From Muribaculaceae bacterium (GTDB taxonomy: Bacteria; Bacteroidota; Bacteroidia; Bacteroidales; Muribaculaceae), in assembly GCA_029059965.1 (NCBI GenBank), contig JAIDUY010000165.1:1-9360 (forward strand): DNA of 9,360 nt, written 5' to 3'. Below the pieces are notes generated by a model that worked only from the letters and a program-made list of their open reading frames with translations, made no database searches and was not told where the DNA came from. How positions within the stretch are numbered: position 1 is the first letter of the stretch; the number at the start of each line of letters is the position of its first letter. Made by a program: the position numbers and the translations under genes. Positions 1 through 6,507 of the stretch are shown here, one piece after another.

Positions 1-556
1 GGGCGCGGCCTGTGAGGTGGGCGTAGGGCCGGGTGTGGTGCGCGGTGTCGTAGGTGACTCCGTGTGCGGGATTGTCGGCTTCGATTCCATAGCCGCAGGT
101 TATGGAGTTGCCGATAAATTCTATTTTGAGCGCGGGCTTGTCGCCGGCGGGCAGCAGCGTGCCGTCGGTGTGGAATGCCCTGAACTGCGGGTGAAATTCG
201 TAGCCTTCGATGGCATATGTGATGCGGACGCTGTGTTCGGTGTCGTCAAGGCCGTCGGCGACTGTCAGGATAGAGTCTGCGGAAGTGTAGGTGAGCTGAG
301 CCGGCGCCATGTCGTCGACCTCGACGATGAACTTGCCGCTGCCGGGCGATGTCTCCATCTGCAGCGAAGTACCCTTGAAGCGGAGCAGCGCGCTTGTGCC
401 CGGATAGTTGAAGGAGCCGTGTCCCTTGTCGTCCCAGTGTATTCGTCCCATATAATTTATCTGCGGGTCGGATGCGGGTATCCGTTCGGCGGCTGCGGTC
501 GCGGCGGCAGCCGAAAGGGCGAGTGACAGTGCTGCAATTCGGACAAGGGATTTCAT
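1..556 (-). CDS. Secreted CE2-type SGNH/GDSL esterase, N-terminal part (cut by window edge)
   Basis: The reading frame opens at the ATG at 556-554 and runs without a stop to the window edge, giving 185 codons. Residues 1-23 look like a Sec signal peptide: a Lys/Arg near the start, then a Leu/Ala-rich core ending in AAA before ERIPAS. Residues about 30-120 resemble the N-terminal beta-sandwich of carbohydrate esterase family 2, with MGRIHWDDKG, FNYPGTSALLRFKGTSLQ and GKFIVEVDD. The catalytic SGNH domain then starts with EFIGNSITCGYGIE; this is block I of GDSL/SGNH hydrolases, and its Ser in GNSIT is the expected nucleophile. The rest of the SGNH domain, including the distal Asp-His pair, lies outside the window. 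CE2 enzymes remove acetyl groups from plant polysaccharides or sugars, and the signal peptide places this one in the periplasm or at the surface. It has its own promoter and is not part of the sugar-nucleotide operon. The family call is firm; the substrate is not known. Confidence 0.87.
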   Translation of the reverse strand, partial: MKSLVRIAALSLALSAAAATAAAERIPASDPQINYMGRIHWDDKGHGSFNYPGTSALLRFKGTSLQMETSPGSGKFIVEVDDMAPAQLTYTSADSILTVADGLDDTEHSVRITYAIEGYEFHPQFRAFHTDGTLLPAGDKPALKIEFIGNSITCGYGIEADNPAHGVTYDTAHHTRPYAHLTGRA

Positions 557-595
557 ATGGCAATATAATTTGGTCTTAATTAAAATTCTTTTGTG

Positions 596-627
596 CAAAA
601 TTAGCAAAATGAACGGGTTAAACATAA
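596..627 (-). promoter_or_regulatory. Putative Bacteroidetes-type promoter of the CE2 esterase
   Basis: Read on the minus strand, TAATTTTG (603-596) matches the Bacteroides -7 consensus TAnnTTTG exactly. A TATG at 626-623, 19 bp upstream of it, is a three-out-of-four match to the -33 box TTTG. Transcription would start near 590 and leave a leader of about 30-35 nt before the ATG at 556. The surrounding 557-709 spacer is strongly AT-rich, unlike the flanking genes. This is a sequence match only. Confidence 0.6.
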
Positions 628-709
628 ATAAAAGAAAAAAACAACACCGGGCGTGAACAAAAAACCAATAAGCCGCGTTTAGAAAACATAATCCATAAAC
701 CTTGTCACA

Positions 710-874
710 ATGAACGCATATTTCCCCTTCTCATACATCATTACGGCTCTTGAATCCAAGGCTCCCGCAATCGTGAAGCATCCGTATTTCTGCGGCTGGC
801 ATGTCGGCAATGCCGAAAGCGAGGACGCCGCCGAACAGGCCGTGCCCGCCATCAGCGAAATCTACTATTCCTGA
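710..874 (+). CDS. Small protein of unknown function (54 aa)
   Basis: An ATG at 710 opens a 54-codon frame ending in TGA at 872-874. I do not recognise the protein. It begins MNAYFPFSYIITALESK, has an aromatic/Cys/His patch HPYFCGWHVGNAE (residues 24-36), and ends in an acidic, Ala-rich stretch. It has no signal peptide or obvious membrane helix. In favour of a real gene: base composition jumps from the AT-rich spacer to GC-rich exactly at the frame, about two thirds of third positions are G or C as in the neighbouring genes, and a hairpin follows 26 bp after the stop. Against: it is short, and I found no convincing -33/-7 promoter or Shine-Dalgarno site upstream, although Bacteroidetes often lack the latter. 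It could instead be the remnant of a longer gene. It is convergent with the fcl end of the operon. Confidence 0.5.
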   Translation: MNAYFPFSYIITALESKAPAIVKHPYFCGWHVGNAESEDAAEQAVPAISEIYYS

Positions 875-898
875 CCATCAGATAGCATCAACCATAAT

Positions 899-941
899 CG
901 TGGCGCGGCCCCGGAGAGCGATTTCCCGGGGCCGCGCCATG
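899..941. terminator. GC-rich hairpin between convergent genes, likely bidirectional terminator
   Basis: Bases 901-914 (TGGCGCGGCCCCGG) are perfectly complementary to 926-939, giving a 14-bp stem with an 11-base loop at 915-925; a G-U and a C-G pair can extend it by two. It sits between the stop of the 54-codon frame (874, plus) and the stop of fcl (952, minus), where a shared terminator is expected. Neither side has a clean T-tract: the plus side has only TGTTTGTGTG. It may therefore stop polymerase weakly or act as an mRNA 3'-end stabiliser. Confidence 0.6.
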
Positions 942-951
942 TTTGTGTGCG

Positions 952-2037
952 TCAGGATTTGAGGTACCAGTCGTAGAGGCGGGCGATGCCTTCGGACAGC
1001 TCCACGCGGTGATGCCATCCCAGTGCGTGCAGGCGGCTCACGTCGCAGAGCTTGCGCGGTGTTCCGTCGGGCTTGGAGCCGTCCCAGCGGGTGACGCCTT
1101 TGAATCCCGTGGCCTCGGCAATCATTTGGGCAAGTCCGGCTATTGTCACCTCCTTGCCCGTGCCTATGTTGACATGAGTGTTGCGGACGGGCTCGCCTGC
1201 AAGCTCGCGCAGGCGGTCGAAGCCGACATTGAGCAGGATGTGCACGCAGGCGTCGGCCATGTCCTCGCTCCACAGAAACTCGCGCAGCGGGCTTCCCGTG
1301 CCCCACAGCGTCAGTTCGCCCGGAGCTATGCCGAAGCGAGCCAGCCCGTCGGCGATGGCGCTGTCGGAGTCGCTGTCGGGGTTGATCCCGCCGACAGGGC
1401 GTCGGCGCAGGTCGTCGCGCACGCCCCCGTAGTTGCCCTCGCCCATCAGCTTGGCTAAATGGTACTTGCGTATCATAGCCGGCAGGACGTGGCTACGCTC
1501 GAGGTCGAAGTTGTCGTTGGGGCCGTAGAGGTTGGTGGGCATCACGGCCACGTAGTCCGTGCCGTATTGCAGGTTGAGGCTCTCGCAGAGCTTCATGCCG
1601 GCAATTTTGGCGATGGCGTAGGGTTCATTGGTGTATTCGAGTGGCGATGTCAGCAGGGCGTTCTCGGTGATGGGCTGCGGGGCCTCGCGCGGGTAGATGC
1701 AGGTCGAGCCGAGGAAGAGCAGGCGCCTGACGCCGCTGCGGAATGCTTCGCCGATTACGTTCTGCTGTATCTGCAGGTTCTGATAGATGAAGTCGGCGCG
1801 GTAGACGCTGTTGGCCATTATGCCGCCGACGTGTGCCGCCGCCAGGACGACGGCATCGGGTTTCTCGCTCTCGAAGAAGCGGCGCACGGCCACGGGGTCG
1901 AGCAGGTCGAGCTCGGCGTGGCTGCGGCCTATAATGTTAGTGTATCCACGTTTCCTGAGATTCTCGAATATCGCCGAGCCGACGAGGCCGCGGTGTCCGG
2001 CGACGTATATTTTAGCGTCCTGTTTCAGCAATGTCAT
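952..2037 (-). CDS. fcl: GDP-L-fucose synthase (GDP-4-keto-6-deoxy-D-mannose epimerase/reductase)
   Basis: This 361-residue cytoplasmic enzyme epimerises GDP-4-keto-6-deoxy-D-mannose at C3 and C5 and reduces it with NADPH to GDP-L-fucose, the step after Gmd. It is an extended SDR: the Rossmann glycine motif GHRGLVG is at residues 14-20, followed by the family signature [11 protein letters not shown] (67-76). Every residue known to matter in the E. coli enzyme is present with a four-residue offset: Ser111, Cys113, Tyr140, Lys144 (YAIAK) and His183. It is about 40 residues longer than the E. coli protein, mainly from an insertion at roughly 203-240 containing DSDSDS. The ATG at 2037 lies inside the 3' end of gmd, a 26-bp overlap, and the next in-frame Met (residue 74) is past the NADP site, so this start is required. 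It is the last gene of the operon. The product can feed fucosylated capsule, O-antigen or protein glycans. Confidence 0.96.
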   Translation of the reverse strand: MTLLKQDAKIYVAGHRGLVGSAIFENLRKRGYTNIIGRSHAELDLLDPVAVRRFFESEKPDAVVLAAAHVGGIMANSVYRADFIYQNLQIQQNVIGEAFRSGVRRLLFLGSTCIYPREAPQPITENALLTSPLEYTNEPYAIAKIAGMKLCESLNLQYGTDYVAVMPTNLYGPNDNFDLERSHVLPAMIRKYHLAKLMGEGNYGGVRDDLRRRPVGGINPDSDSDSAIADGLARFGIAPGELTLWGTGSPLREFLWSEDMADACVHILLNVGFDRLRELAGEPVRNTHVNIGTGKEVTIAGLAQMIAEATGFKGVTRWDGSKPDGTPRKLCDVSRLHALGWHHRVELSEGIARLYDWYLKS

Positions 2038-3064
2038 GGTCTACCATTTTGAATACCAGTTCTTCGAAGCTTGTCTTGCGCGGATTCCAGCCGAGGCGCT
2101 CGCGAGCCTTGGCCGGATTGCCGAGCAGCTCGTCGACCTCGGCGGGGCGGAAGAATCGTGGGTCGACCTCGACGATGACGCGCCCGGTGGCCGTGTCGAT
2201 GCCTTTCTCGTCGATGCCGCTGCCTTCCCAGCGCAGTTCAATGCCGGCGCGGCGGAAGGCCAGTGTGGCGAACTCGCGCACGGAGTGGTATTCGCCCGTG
2301 GCGATGACGTAGTCGTCGGGTTCGGGCTGCTGGAGGATGAGCCACATGCACTCGACGTAGTCGGGGGCGTAGCCCCAGTCGCGCTTGGCGTCGAGATTGC
2401 CAAGATAGAGTTTATGCTGTCGTCCGGCGGCTATGGCTGCGGCGGCGAGCGAAATCTTGCGGGTCACGAAGTTCTCGCCGCGGCGCTCGCTCTCGTGGTT
2501 GAAGAGTATGCCGTTGGCGGTGAACATGCCGTAGCTTTCGCGGTAGTTCTTCATTATCCAGAAGGCGTAGAGCTTGGCCACGGCGTAGGGCGAGCGCGGA
2601 TGGAAGGGCGTGGTTTCGGTCTGAGGCACTTCCTTGACCTTGCCGTAGAGCTCGGATGTCGATGCCTGGTAGATGCGCGTGCGCTTTTCGTAGCCGAGGA
2701 TGCGCACGGCCTCGAGCAGTCGCAGGGTGCCGATGGCATCGACGTCGGCCGTATATTCGGGAACGTCGAACGACACCTTGACGTGGCTCTGCGCCGCTAG
2801 GTTGTAGATTTCGTCGGGCTTGATCTCGCGTATTATGCGCACCAGCGACGACGAGTCGGTCATGTCGGCGTAGTGCAGTTCGATGGCCCGTCCGCGATGC
2901 TGGTCGGCCACCCAGTCCTCGAGGTAGAGGTGTTCGATGCGGCCTGTGTTGAAGCTCGAGCTGCGTCGCAGGAGGCCGTGGACGCTATATCCTTTTTCGA
3001 GCAGGAATTCGGCCAGATAGGAGCCGTCCTGACCCGTGATGCCTGTTATGAGTGCTGTTGGCAT
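2012..3064 (-). CDS. gmd: GDP-mannose 4,6-dehydratase
   Basis: This 350-residue cytoplasmic SDR enzyme converts GDP-D-mannose to GDP-4-keto-6-deoxy-D-mannose, the precursor of GDP-L-fucose and also of GDP-rhamnose and GDP-perosamine. The N-terminus carries the NADP motif [12 protein letters not shown] (8-19) and the characteristic [15 protein letters not shown] (32-46), which shapes the NADP and tetramer interface. The catalytic set is visible as Thr136 and Glu138 in STSELYG, with Tyr160 and Lys164 in YAVAK. The GDP-mannose binding stretch [16 protein letters not shown] (189-204) is intact, and the length is close to the family norm of about 350-375 residues. It starts 10 bp after the HAD phosphatase gene and overlaps fcl by 26 bp, so gmd and fcl are probably translated together. 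Identification is secure. Confidence 0.97.
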   Translation of the reverse strand: MPTALITGITGQDGSYLAEFLLEKGYSVHGLLRRSSSFNTGRIEHLYLEDWVADQHRGRAIELHYADMTDSSSLVRIIREIKPDEIYNLAAQSHVKVSFDVPEYTADVDAIGTLRLLEAVRILGYEKRTRIYQASTSELYGKVKEVPQTETTPFHPRSPYAVAKLYAFWIMKNYRESYGMFTANGILFNHESERRGENFVTRKISLAAAAIAAGRQHKLYLGNLDAKRDWGYAPDYVECMWLILQQPEPDDYVIATGEYHSVREFATLAFRRAGIELRWEGSGIDEKGIDTATGRVIVEVDPRFFRPAEVDELLGNPAKARERLGWNPRKTSFEELVFKMVDHDIAETGR

Positions 3065-3074
3065 GATATTATGT

Positions 3075-3743
3075 TCAAATAGTTAGCGATAGGAGAGACT
3101 CAAGGCTGTCCACTGTCATGGCAGGGCGGAATGCCGGCGGCGCCTCGGCGGGACGCTGGGGGCGTATATTCAGCCCCTCGGGGTCGCGCAGCATCACCGT
3201 GAGCCATCCGCGCATGTTGGGCCAGTGGAAGTCCTTGGCTATGTTGTCGCCGACGTAGACGCGCCTCTCGCCCGGGGCGAGGGCTTCGGCGGCTATGAAG
3301 GGCACAGTAGTGGTCTTGTCCGAACCGCAGTCGTCGCTGACGATGACATTGTGCGGGCCGAAGAAAGCGTCGAGCCCGAGCGCGCGTATCTTGGCGTGCT
3401 GCCGGTTGCTGTTGCCGTCGGTGATGAGGGCAAGCGAGTGGCCGCGTTCGCGCAGACGGCGGAGCGTTTCGGGCACCGCGCTGTCAAGGCTGATGTCGGG
3501 AGTATGGGCTCGGTAGACTGCCACCATGCGCTCTATGGAGTAGGTCGCGGCGGCGGGTGTGGCGGCAATGGCATCGGCGAGGGCGTCGAAGGCGTCGGCA
3601 GCCTCGTTCATGAGCTTAAGCAGGGCTGCGGCGTCCATGCCAGCCGACGGCGCTACGGCTTCGGCCACGGCACGACGCCCCGAGAGCACATAGTCGCGCT
3701 CTTTATATAAGGTGTCGTCGAGGTCGAATGCTATAAGTGCCAT
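3075..3743 (-). CDS. HAD-superfamily hydrolase (putative sugar- or nucleotide-phosphate phosphatase)
   Basis: The protein is 222 residues long. I chose the ATG at 3743, which gives [13 protein letters not shown]; the frame stays open upstream to 4004, but that part lies antisense-like within the aminotransferase gene and is low-complexity, so it is not coding. All HAD motifs are present: DLDDT (7-11, nucleophile Asp7 and acid/base Asp9), ITDG (107-110) with Thr108, Lys143 in SDKTTT as motif III, and GDNIAKD (165-171) matching GDxxxxD. A helical cap of roughly 80 residues between motifs I and II makes it a C1-cap enzyme of the phosphoglycolate phosphatase/haloacid dehalogenase type. It lies 13 bp after the aminotransferase and 10 bp before gmd, so a phosphorylated sugar or nucleotide sugar is a reasonable substrate. 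The sequence does not fix this, and general housekeeping phosphatase activity is also possible. Confidence 0.88.
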   Translation of the reverse strand: MALIAFDLDDTLYKERDYVLSGRRAVAEAVAPSAGMDAAALLKLMNEAADAFDALADAIAATPAAATYSIERMVAVYRAHTPDISLDSAVPETLRRLRERGHSLALITDGNSNRQHAKIRALGLDAFFGPHNVIVSDDCGSDKTTTVPFIAAEALAPGERRVYVGDNIAKDFHWPNMRGWLTVMLRDPEGLNIRPQRPAEAPPAFRPAMTVDSLESLLSLTI

Positions 3744-3756
3744 CGCTATGGGTGTG

Positions 3757-4893
3757 TCAGTTCTTTGCGACTGCGCGGTGTATGCTTGCCGCCACGCGCT
3801 CGATGTCCTCGTCGGTGAGGATGGAGCCGGAGGGCAGGCACAGGCCGCGTTCGAAGAGCTCGTCGGAGACGCCGTGCCCGTAGTAGGGCGCCTCGGCGAA
3901 TACGGGCTGCATGTGCATGGGGCGCCACAGCAGGCGGCTCTCGATGTTTTCGGCGGCAAGGGCCAGACGCAGGGCGTCGGGAGTGATGCCGGTCCCGGGA
4001 GCAATCTGCACCGTCGTGAGCCAGAAGTTGGAGTCGAATTCAGGGCCTGGGTTCTGCTGCACGGCCATGCCGGGAATATCGGCCAGCGCCTCGGTGTAAA
4101 TGCCGTGGATATGGCGGCGACGTTCCACGCGCTCGGGCAGCACTTCCATCTGTCCGCAGCCTATGGCGCCGCATACGTTGCTCAGGCGGTAGTTGTAGCC
4201 CACGTGCTCGTGGTAGTAGTAGGGCCTGTCCTCGCGTGCCTGAGTGGCGAAGAACAGGGCGCGACGCCGCTCCTCCTCGCCGGGGCAGACGAGGGCTCCG
4301 CCGCCGCTGGTGGTGATGATTTTGTTGCCGTTGAAGCTCAGCGCGGCAAAGGTGCCGAAGGTGCCGCAGCGGCGGCCTCCGAAAGTGCTGCCCAAAGCCT
4401 CGGCGGCATCCTCGACAAGGGGAATGCCGTAGCGGGCGGCCACCTCGGCGATGCGGTCGAGCTGTGCGGGCATGCCGTACATGTCGACGGCGATGATGGC
4501 CTTGGGCAGGCGTCCGGTCTTGCTCAGACGGTCGGCGATGGCCTCCTCGAGCAGCTCCGGGTCGATGTTCATGGTACGGCGCTCGCTGTCGACGAAAACG
4601 GGCTTTGCGCCGAGATATACAACGGGATTGGCCGACGCGGCGAAGGTAAGGTCCTGACAGATGACCTCGTCGCCGGCCCCTACGCCGAGCACCGTCAGCG
4701 CCAGATGCAGCGCCGCCGTGCCCGAGCTGAGGGCCAGAACACGCTTGTCGTGGCCGAGATAAGATTCGAGACGGTGCTCGAATTCATCGACGTGAGGGCC
4801 CAAGGGCACAATCCAGTCGGTGTCGAAGGCATCGGCGACATACTTGCGCTCGGTGCCTCCCATGTGGTTCATTGACAGTAATATACGCTTCAT
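3757..4893 (-). CDS. DegT/DnrJ/EryC1/StrS-family PLP-dependent sugar aminotransferase (EpsN/PglE-like)
   Basis: This 378-residue cytoplasmic enzyme belongs to the fold-type I aminotransferases that put an amino group on 4-keto (or 3-keto) nucleotide sugars. Visible features are SSGTAALHLAL (56-66) for phosphate binding, EDAAEALGS (161-169) with Asp162 at the PLP ring nitrogen, the internal aldimine Lys191 in SFNGNKIITTSGGG (186-199), and GYNYRLSN (232-239) at the dimer active site. The opening RILLSMNHMGGTERKYV...DTDWIVPLGP and the NGNKIITTSGGG loop resemble EpsN and PglE, which act on UDP-4-keto-6-deoxy-GlcNAc. Perosamine synthases that use the Gmd product belong to the same family and are a less likely alternative. 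I start it at 4893, 4 bp after the acyltransferase stop; the in-frame ATG at 4941 would add a basic 16-residue tail overlapping the previous gene. No matching 4,6-dehydratase for a UDP-GlcNAc route lies in the window. Confidence 0.92.
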   Translation of the reverse strand: MKRILLSMNHMGGTERKYVADAFDTDWIVPLGPHVDEFEHRLESYLGHDKRVLALSSGTAALHLALTVLGVGAGDEVICQDLTFAASANPVVYLGAKPVFVDSERRTMNIDPELLEEAIADRLSKTGRLPKAIIAVDMYGMPAQLDRIAEVAARYGIPLVEDAAEALGSTFGGRRCGTFGTFAALSFNGNKIITTSGGGALVCPGEEERRRALFFATQAREDRPYYYHEHVGYNYRLSNVCGAIGCGQMEVLPERVERRRHIHGIYTEALADIPGMAVQQNPGPEFDSNFWLTTVQIAPGTGITPDALRLALAAENIESRLLWRPMHMQPVFAEAPYYGHGVSDELFERGLCLPSGSILTDEDIERVAASIHRAVAKN

Positions 4894-4897
4894 ATAT

Positions 4898-5962
4898 TCA
4901 TACACCTTGCGGCGCTTTGGTTTCGGGCTTCGGGCGGGCACCCGTCAGCAGCAGAGCCAGCGGCGCGGAGAAGCTTATGACATAGTCGATTATGAGGACG
5001 ACGGCCACTATGGCCGCCGCTATCGCGGCGGCTACGACGGCCGTAGGCACAATGGCGAGTTCCGTCGACTCCAGCAGGGGGCGCAGGCCTCCGGCGGGGA
5101 AGAGGAAGAAATAGTGCAGCAGATAGATTGCCAGGCTCTTGCGGCCTAAGAACGACCACATGCGCACCGTGGCGGTGTCGCGCGCCGCCCATGGCGACAT
5201 CACACCGAAAGCCAGCACCGCCAGCGCTATGTGGAGCAGCGGACGGGCCACGTCGAGACACCATGCCGGAATGGCGGGATAGCGCCAGTACCAGCCCACG
5301 TAGGATATCAGCAGGGCCGAGGCCGCCAGGGCAACAGTCTGTGTGGACGAACGGCCGCAGAAGGCCGTGAAAGCCGCGCGGCAGTCGGCGGCGACGGCAC
5401 CGGCCATGAACACCGGGTAGAAGCGTACCACAAGGCTCAGCGATGCCGCCGAAATCCATGTCGGCGGCAGCAGATCCACTGCAAAGGCAAGCACGCACCA
5501 CACGGCCGCTATGGCCGCGATGCGGCTCCATAGCCCGCTCAGACGCGACAGCAGCAGTGCCGAAGGGATGTAGAGCACCGTAATGACGAAGAGCACCGGC
5601 GTGAACCAGTATCCGTTCTTCCATTCGTCGCCCCATAGTCCTGCGAAACCCTCGGGCAGAGGGCTTTCGAGGCCGGAAAGCGGGAACCACAGCACCCAAA
5701 GCGAGCTCACGGCCACCATGGGGAGCAGCAGACGCACTGCGCGCTGGCCGAGTCCGGGCATGACGATGCCGCCGTCCTTGCCGCGGCGCAAGGTCAGGAA
5801 GCCGCTGACGAAGAAGAACAGCGGCATATGAATCTCGCCTATGAATTTGAACAGCGGCGCGCGGTCGATGCCGCGTATGCACATGGCCAGCACGTGGCCC
5901 GCCACTACAAGGAAGATGGCCACGCCCTTCATCACATCCAGTACAGGATAGCGTTCTTTCAT
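4898..5962 (-). CDS. Acyltransferase family 3 membrane protein (putative sugar O-acyltransferase)
   Basis: The 354-residue product is an inner-membrane protein, very hydrophobic throughout, with roughly ten predicted membrane helices by eye. The N-terminus shows the family signature: LDVMKGVAIFLVVAGHVL (8-25), whose His23 corresponds to the conserved His needed for acyl transfer, and later EIHMPLFFFVSGFL (43-56). Family 3 acyltransferases (WecH, OafA and relatives) transfer acetyl or other acyl groups to cell-surface sugars or lipid intermediates. Its place 20 bp after the lipoprotein gene and 4 bp before the sugar aminotransferase fits O-acetylation of the glycan built from this operon's sugars. 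The acceptor cannot be read from the sequence. A polar, charged C-terminal tail (ARPKPETKAP) probably faces the cytoplasm. Confidence 0.88.
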   Translation of the reverse strand: MKERYPVLDVMKGVAIFLVVAGHVLAMCIRGIDRAPLFKFIGEIHMPLFFFVSGFLTLRRGKDGGIVMPGLGQRAVRLLLPMVAVSSLWVLWFPLSGLESPLPEGFAGLWGDEWKNGYWFTPVLFVITVLYIPSALLLSRLSGLWSRIAAIAAVWCVLAFAVDLLPPTWISAASLSLVVRFYPVFMAGAVAADCRAAFTAFCGRSSTQTVALAASALLISYVGWYWRYPAIPAWCLDVARPLLHIALAVLAFGVMSPWAARDTATVRMWSFLGRKSLAIYLLHYFFLFPAGGLRPLLESTELAIVPTAVVAAAIAAAIVAVVLIIDYVISFSAPLALLLTGARPKPETKAPQGV

Positions 5963-5982
5963 GCTTCGTCGTCGGTTTCGGT

Positions 5983-6507
5983 TTATATCATGTCGCCCTT
6001 GCGGCTTCTGATGTACTCATTGACTGCCGCGGTGTCGGCCAAGGCTTCGGCGGTCGTCATCGGCAGCACCACCATCTCGTTCACCCGCGAGCCCGGAATG
6101 ACCGAGTCGAGCAGCTGCTGCTGCGACGGTGCCTGCGGCAGAGCCGCGTATTGGCGGTATGTATAGCGGGTGAATACCGTGTTGGGGCCTATGCCGCGGC
6201 GGTCAAGCAGGAAGCCGTCGACAAGTGGCAAAGGCTCCGATGCCGCCGAGATGTCGGACGGCGCCGGATAGGAGGCGAGGCTGCCGTCGGGCGCGAGATT
6301 CACCGGCACGCAGTCGGCATAGTCGCCGTCGGTGCGGTAGGCCACGGCGCGCGGAATGTCGGCCTGTGAGCCGCCGAGCACGCGCCCCTCGACGCCGAGC
6401 ACGGGCACGGGAGCCTGTGTCCGGCTTTCGGGAGCCGTCCGCCCCGAGCCGCAGCCCGAAGCCGCGGCCACGGCGAGCAGCATCATAAGCGCCGCAGAGC
6501 CTTTCAT
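5983..6507 (-). CDS. Lipoprotein of unknown function, translationally coupled to the C10 protease
   Basis: The product is 174 residues. The N-terminus is a type II signal peptide: MKGSAALMMLLAVAAASGC, with lipobox ASGC and lipidated Cys19. The residues after Cys (GSGRTAPES) lack the acidic run that exports lipoproteins to the surface in Bacteroidetes, so a periplasm-facing lipoprotein is favoured. I do not recognise the mature domain. Its clearest stretches are IPRAVAYRTDGDYADCVPVNL (51-71), YPAPSDISAASEPLPL (80-95), the DRRGIGPNTVFTRYTYRQY block (102-120) and a C-terminal helical part. It resembles neither the protease prodomain nor, by eye, a staphostatin. Its ATG (6507-6505) overlaps the protease stop codon as ATGA, which strongly suggests translational coupling and a related role such as inhibitor, chaperone or membrane partner. 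It is followed after 20 bp by the acyltransferase gene. Two sites, DSV (134-136) and DTA (158-160), fit the Bacteroides O-glycosylation sequon D(S/T)(A/I/L/V/M/T). Confidence 0.85.
   Translation of the reverse strand: MKGSAALMMLLAVAAASGCGSGRTAPESRTQAPVPVLGVEGRVLGGSQADIPRAVAYRTDGDYADCVPVNLAPDGSLASYPAPSDISAASEPLPLVDGFLLDRRGIGPNTVFTRYTYRQYAALPQAPSQQQLLDSVIPGSRVNEMVVLPMTTAEALADTAAVNEYIRSRKGDMI

Noticed and set aside
1811..2800. A 329-codon plus-strand open frame across fcl and gmd
   Set aside because: It runs antisense through the catalytic parts of both well-identified enzymes and has no motif of its own; it is a GC-driven shadow.
3744..4004. N-terminal extension of the HAD phosphatase frame by 87 codons
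   Set aside because: The extension lies inside the aminotransferase gene and encodes Pro/Ser/Thr/Cys-rich low complexity. HAD proteins begin close to the DxDxT motif, which follows the ATG at 3743 directly.
3712..4875. A 387-codon open frame on the plus strand opposite the aminotransferase gene
   Set aside because: It is exactly antisense to a gene with complete PLP motifs. The translation is Gly/Ala/Val-rich with no recognisable domain, as expected when high-GC coding DNA is read on the other strand.
4890..5882. A 330-codon minus-strand frame overlapping the acyltransferase in another frame
   Set aside because: The product is Arg/His/Pro/Ala-rich low complexity, while the overlapping frame encodes a clean membrane acyltransferase with family motifs.
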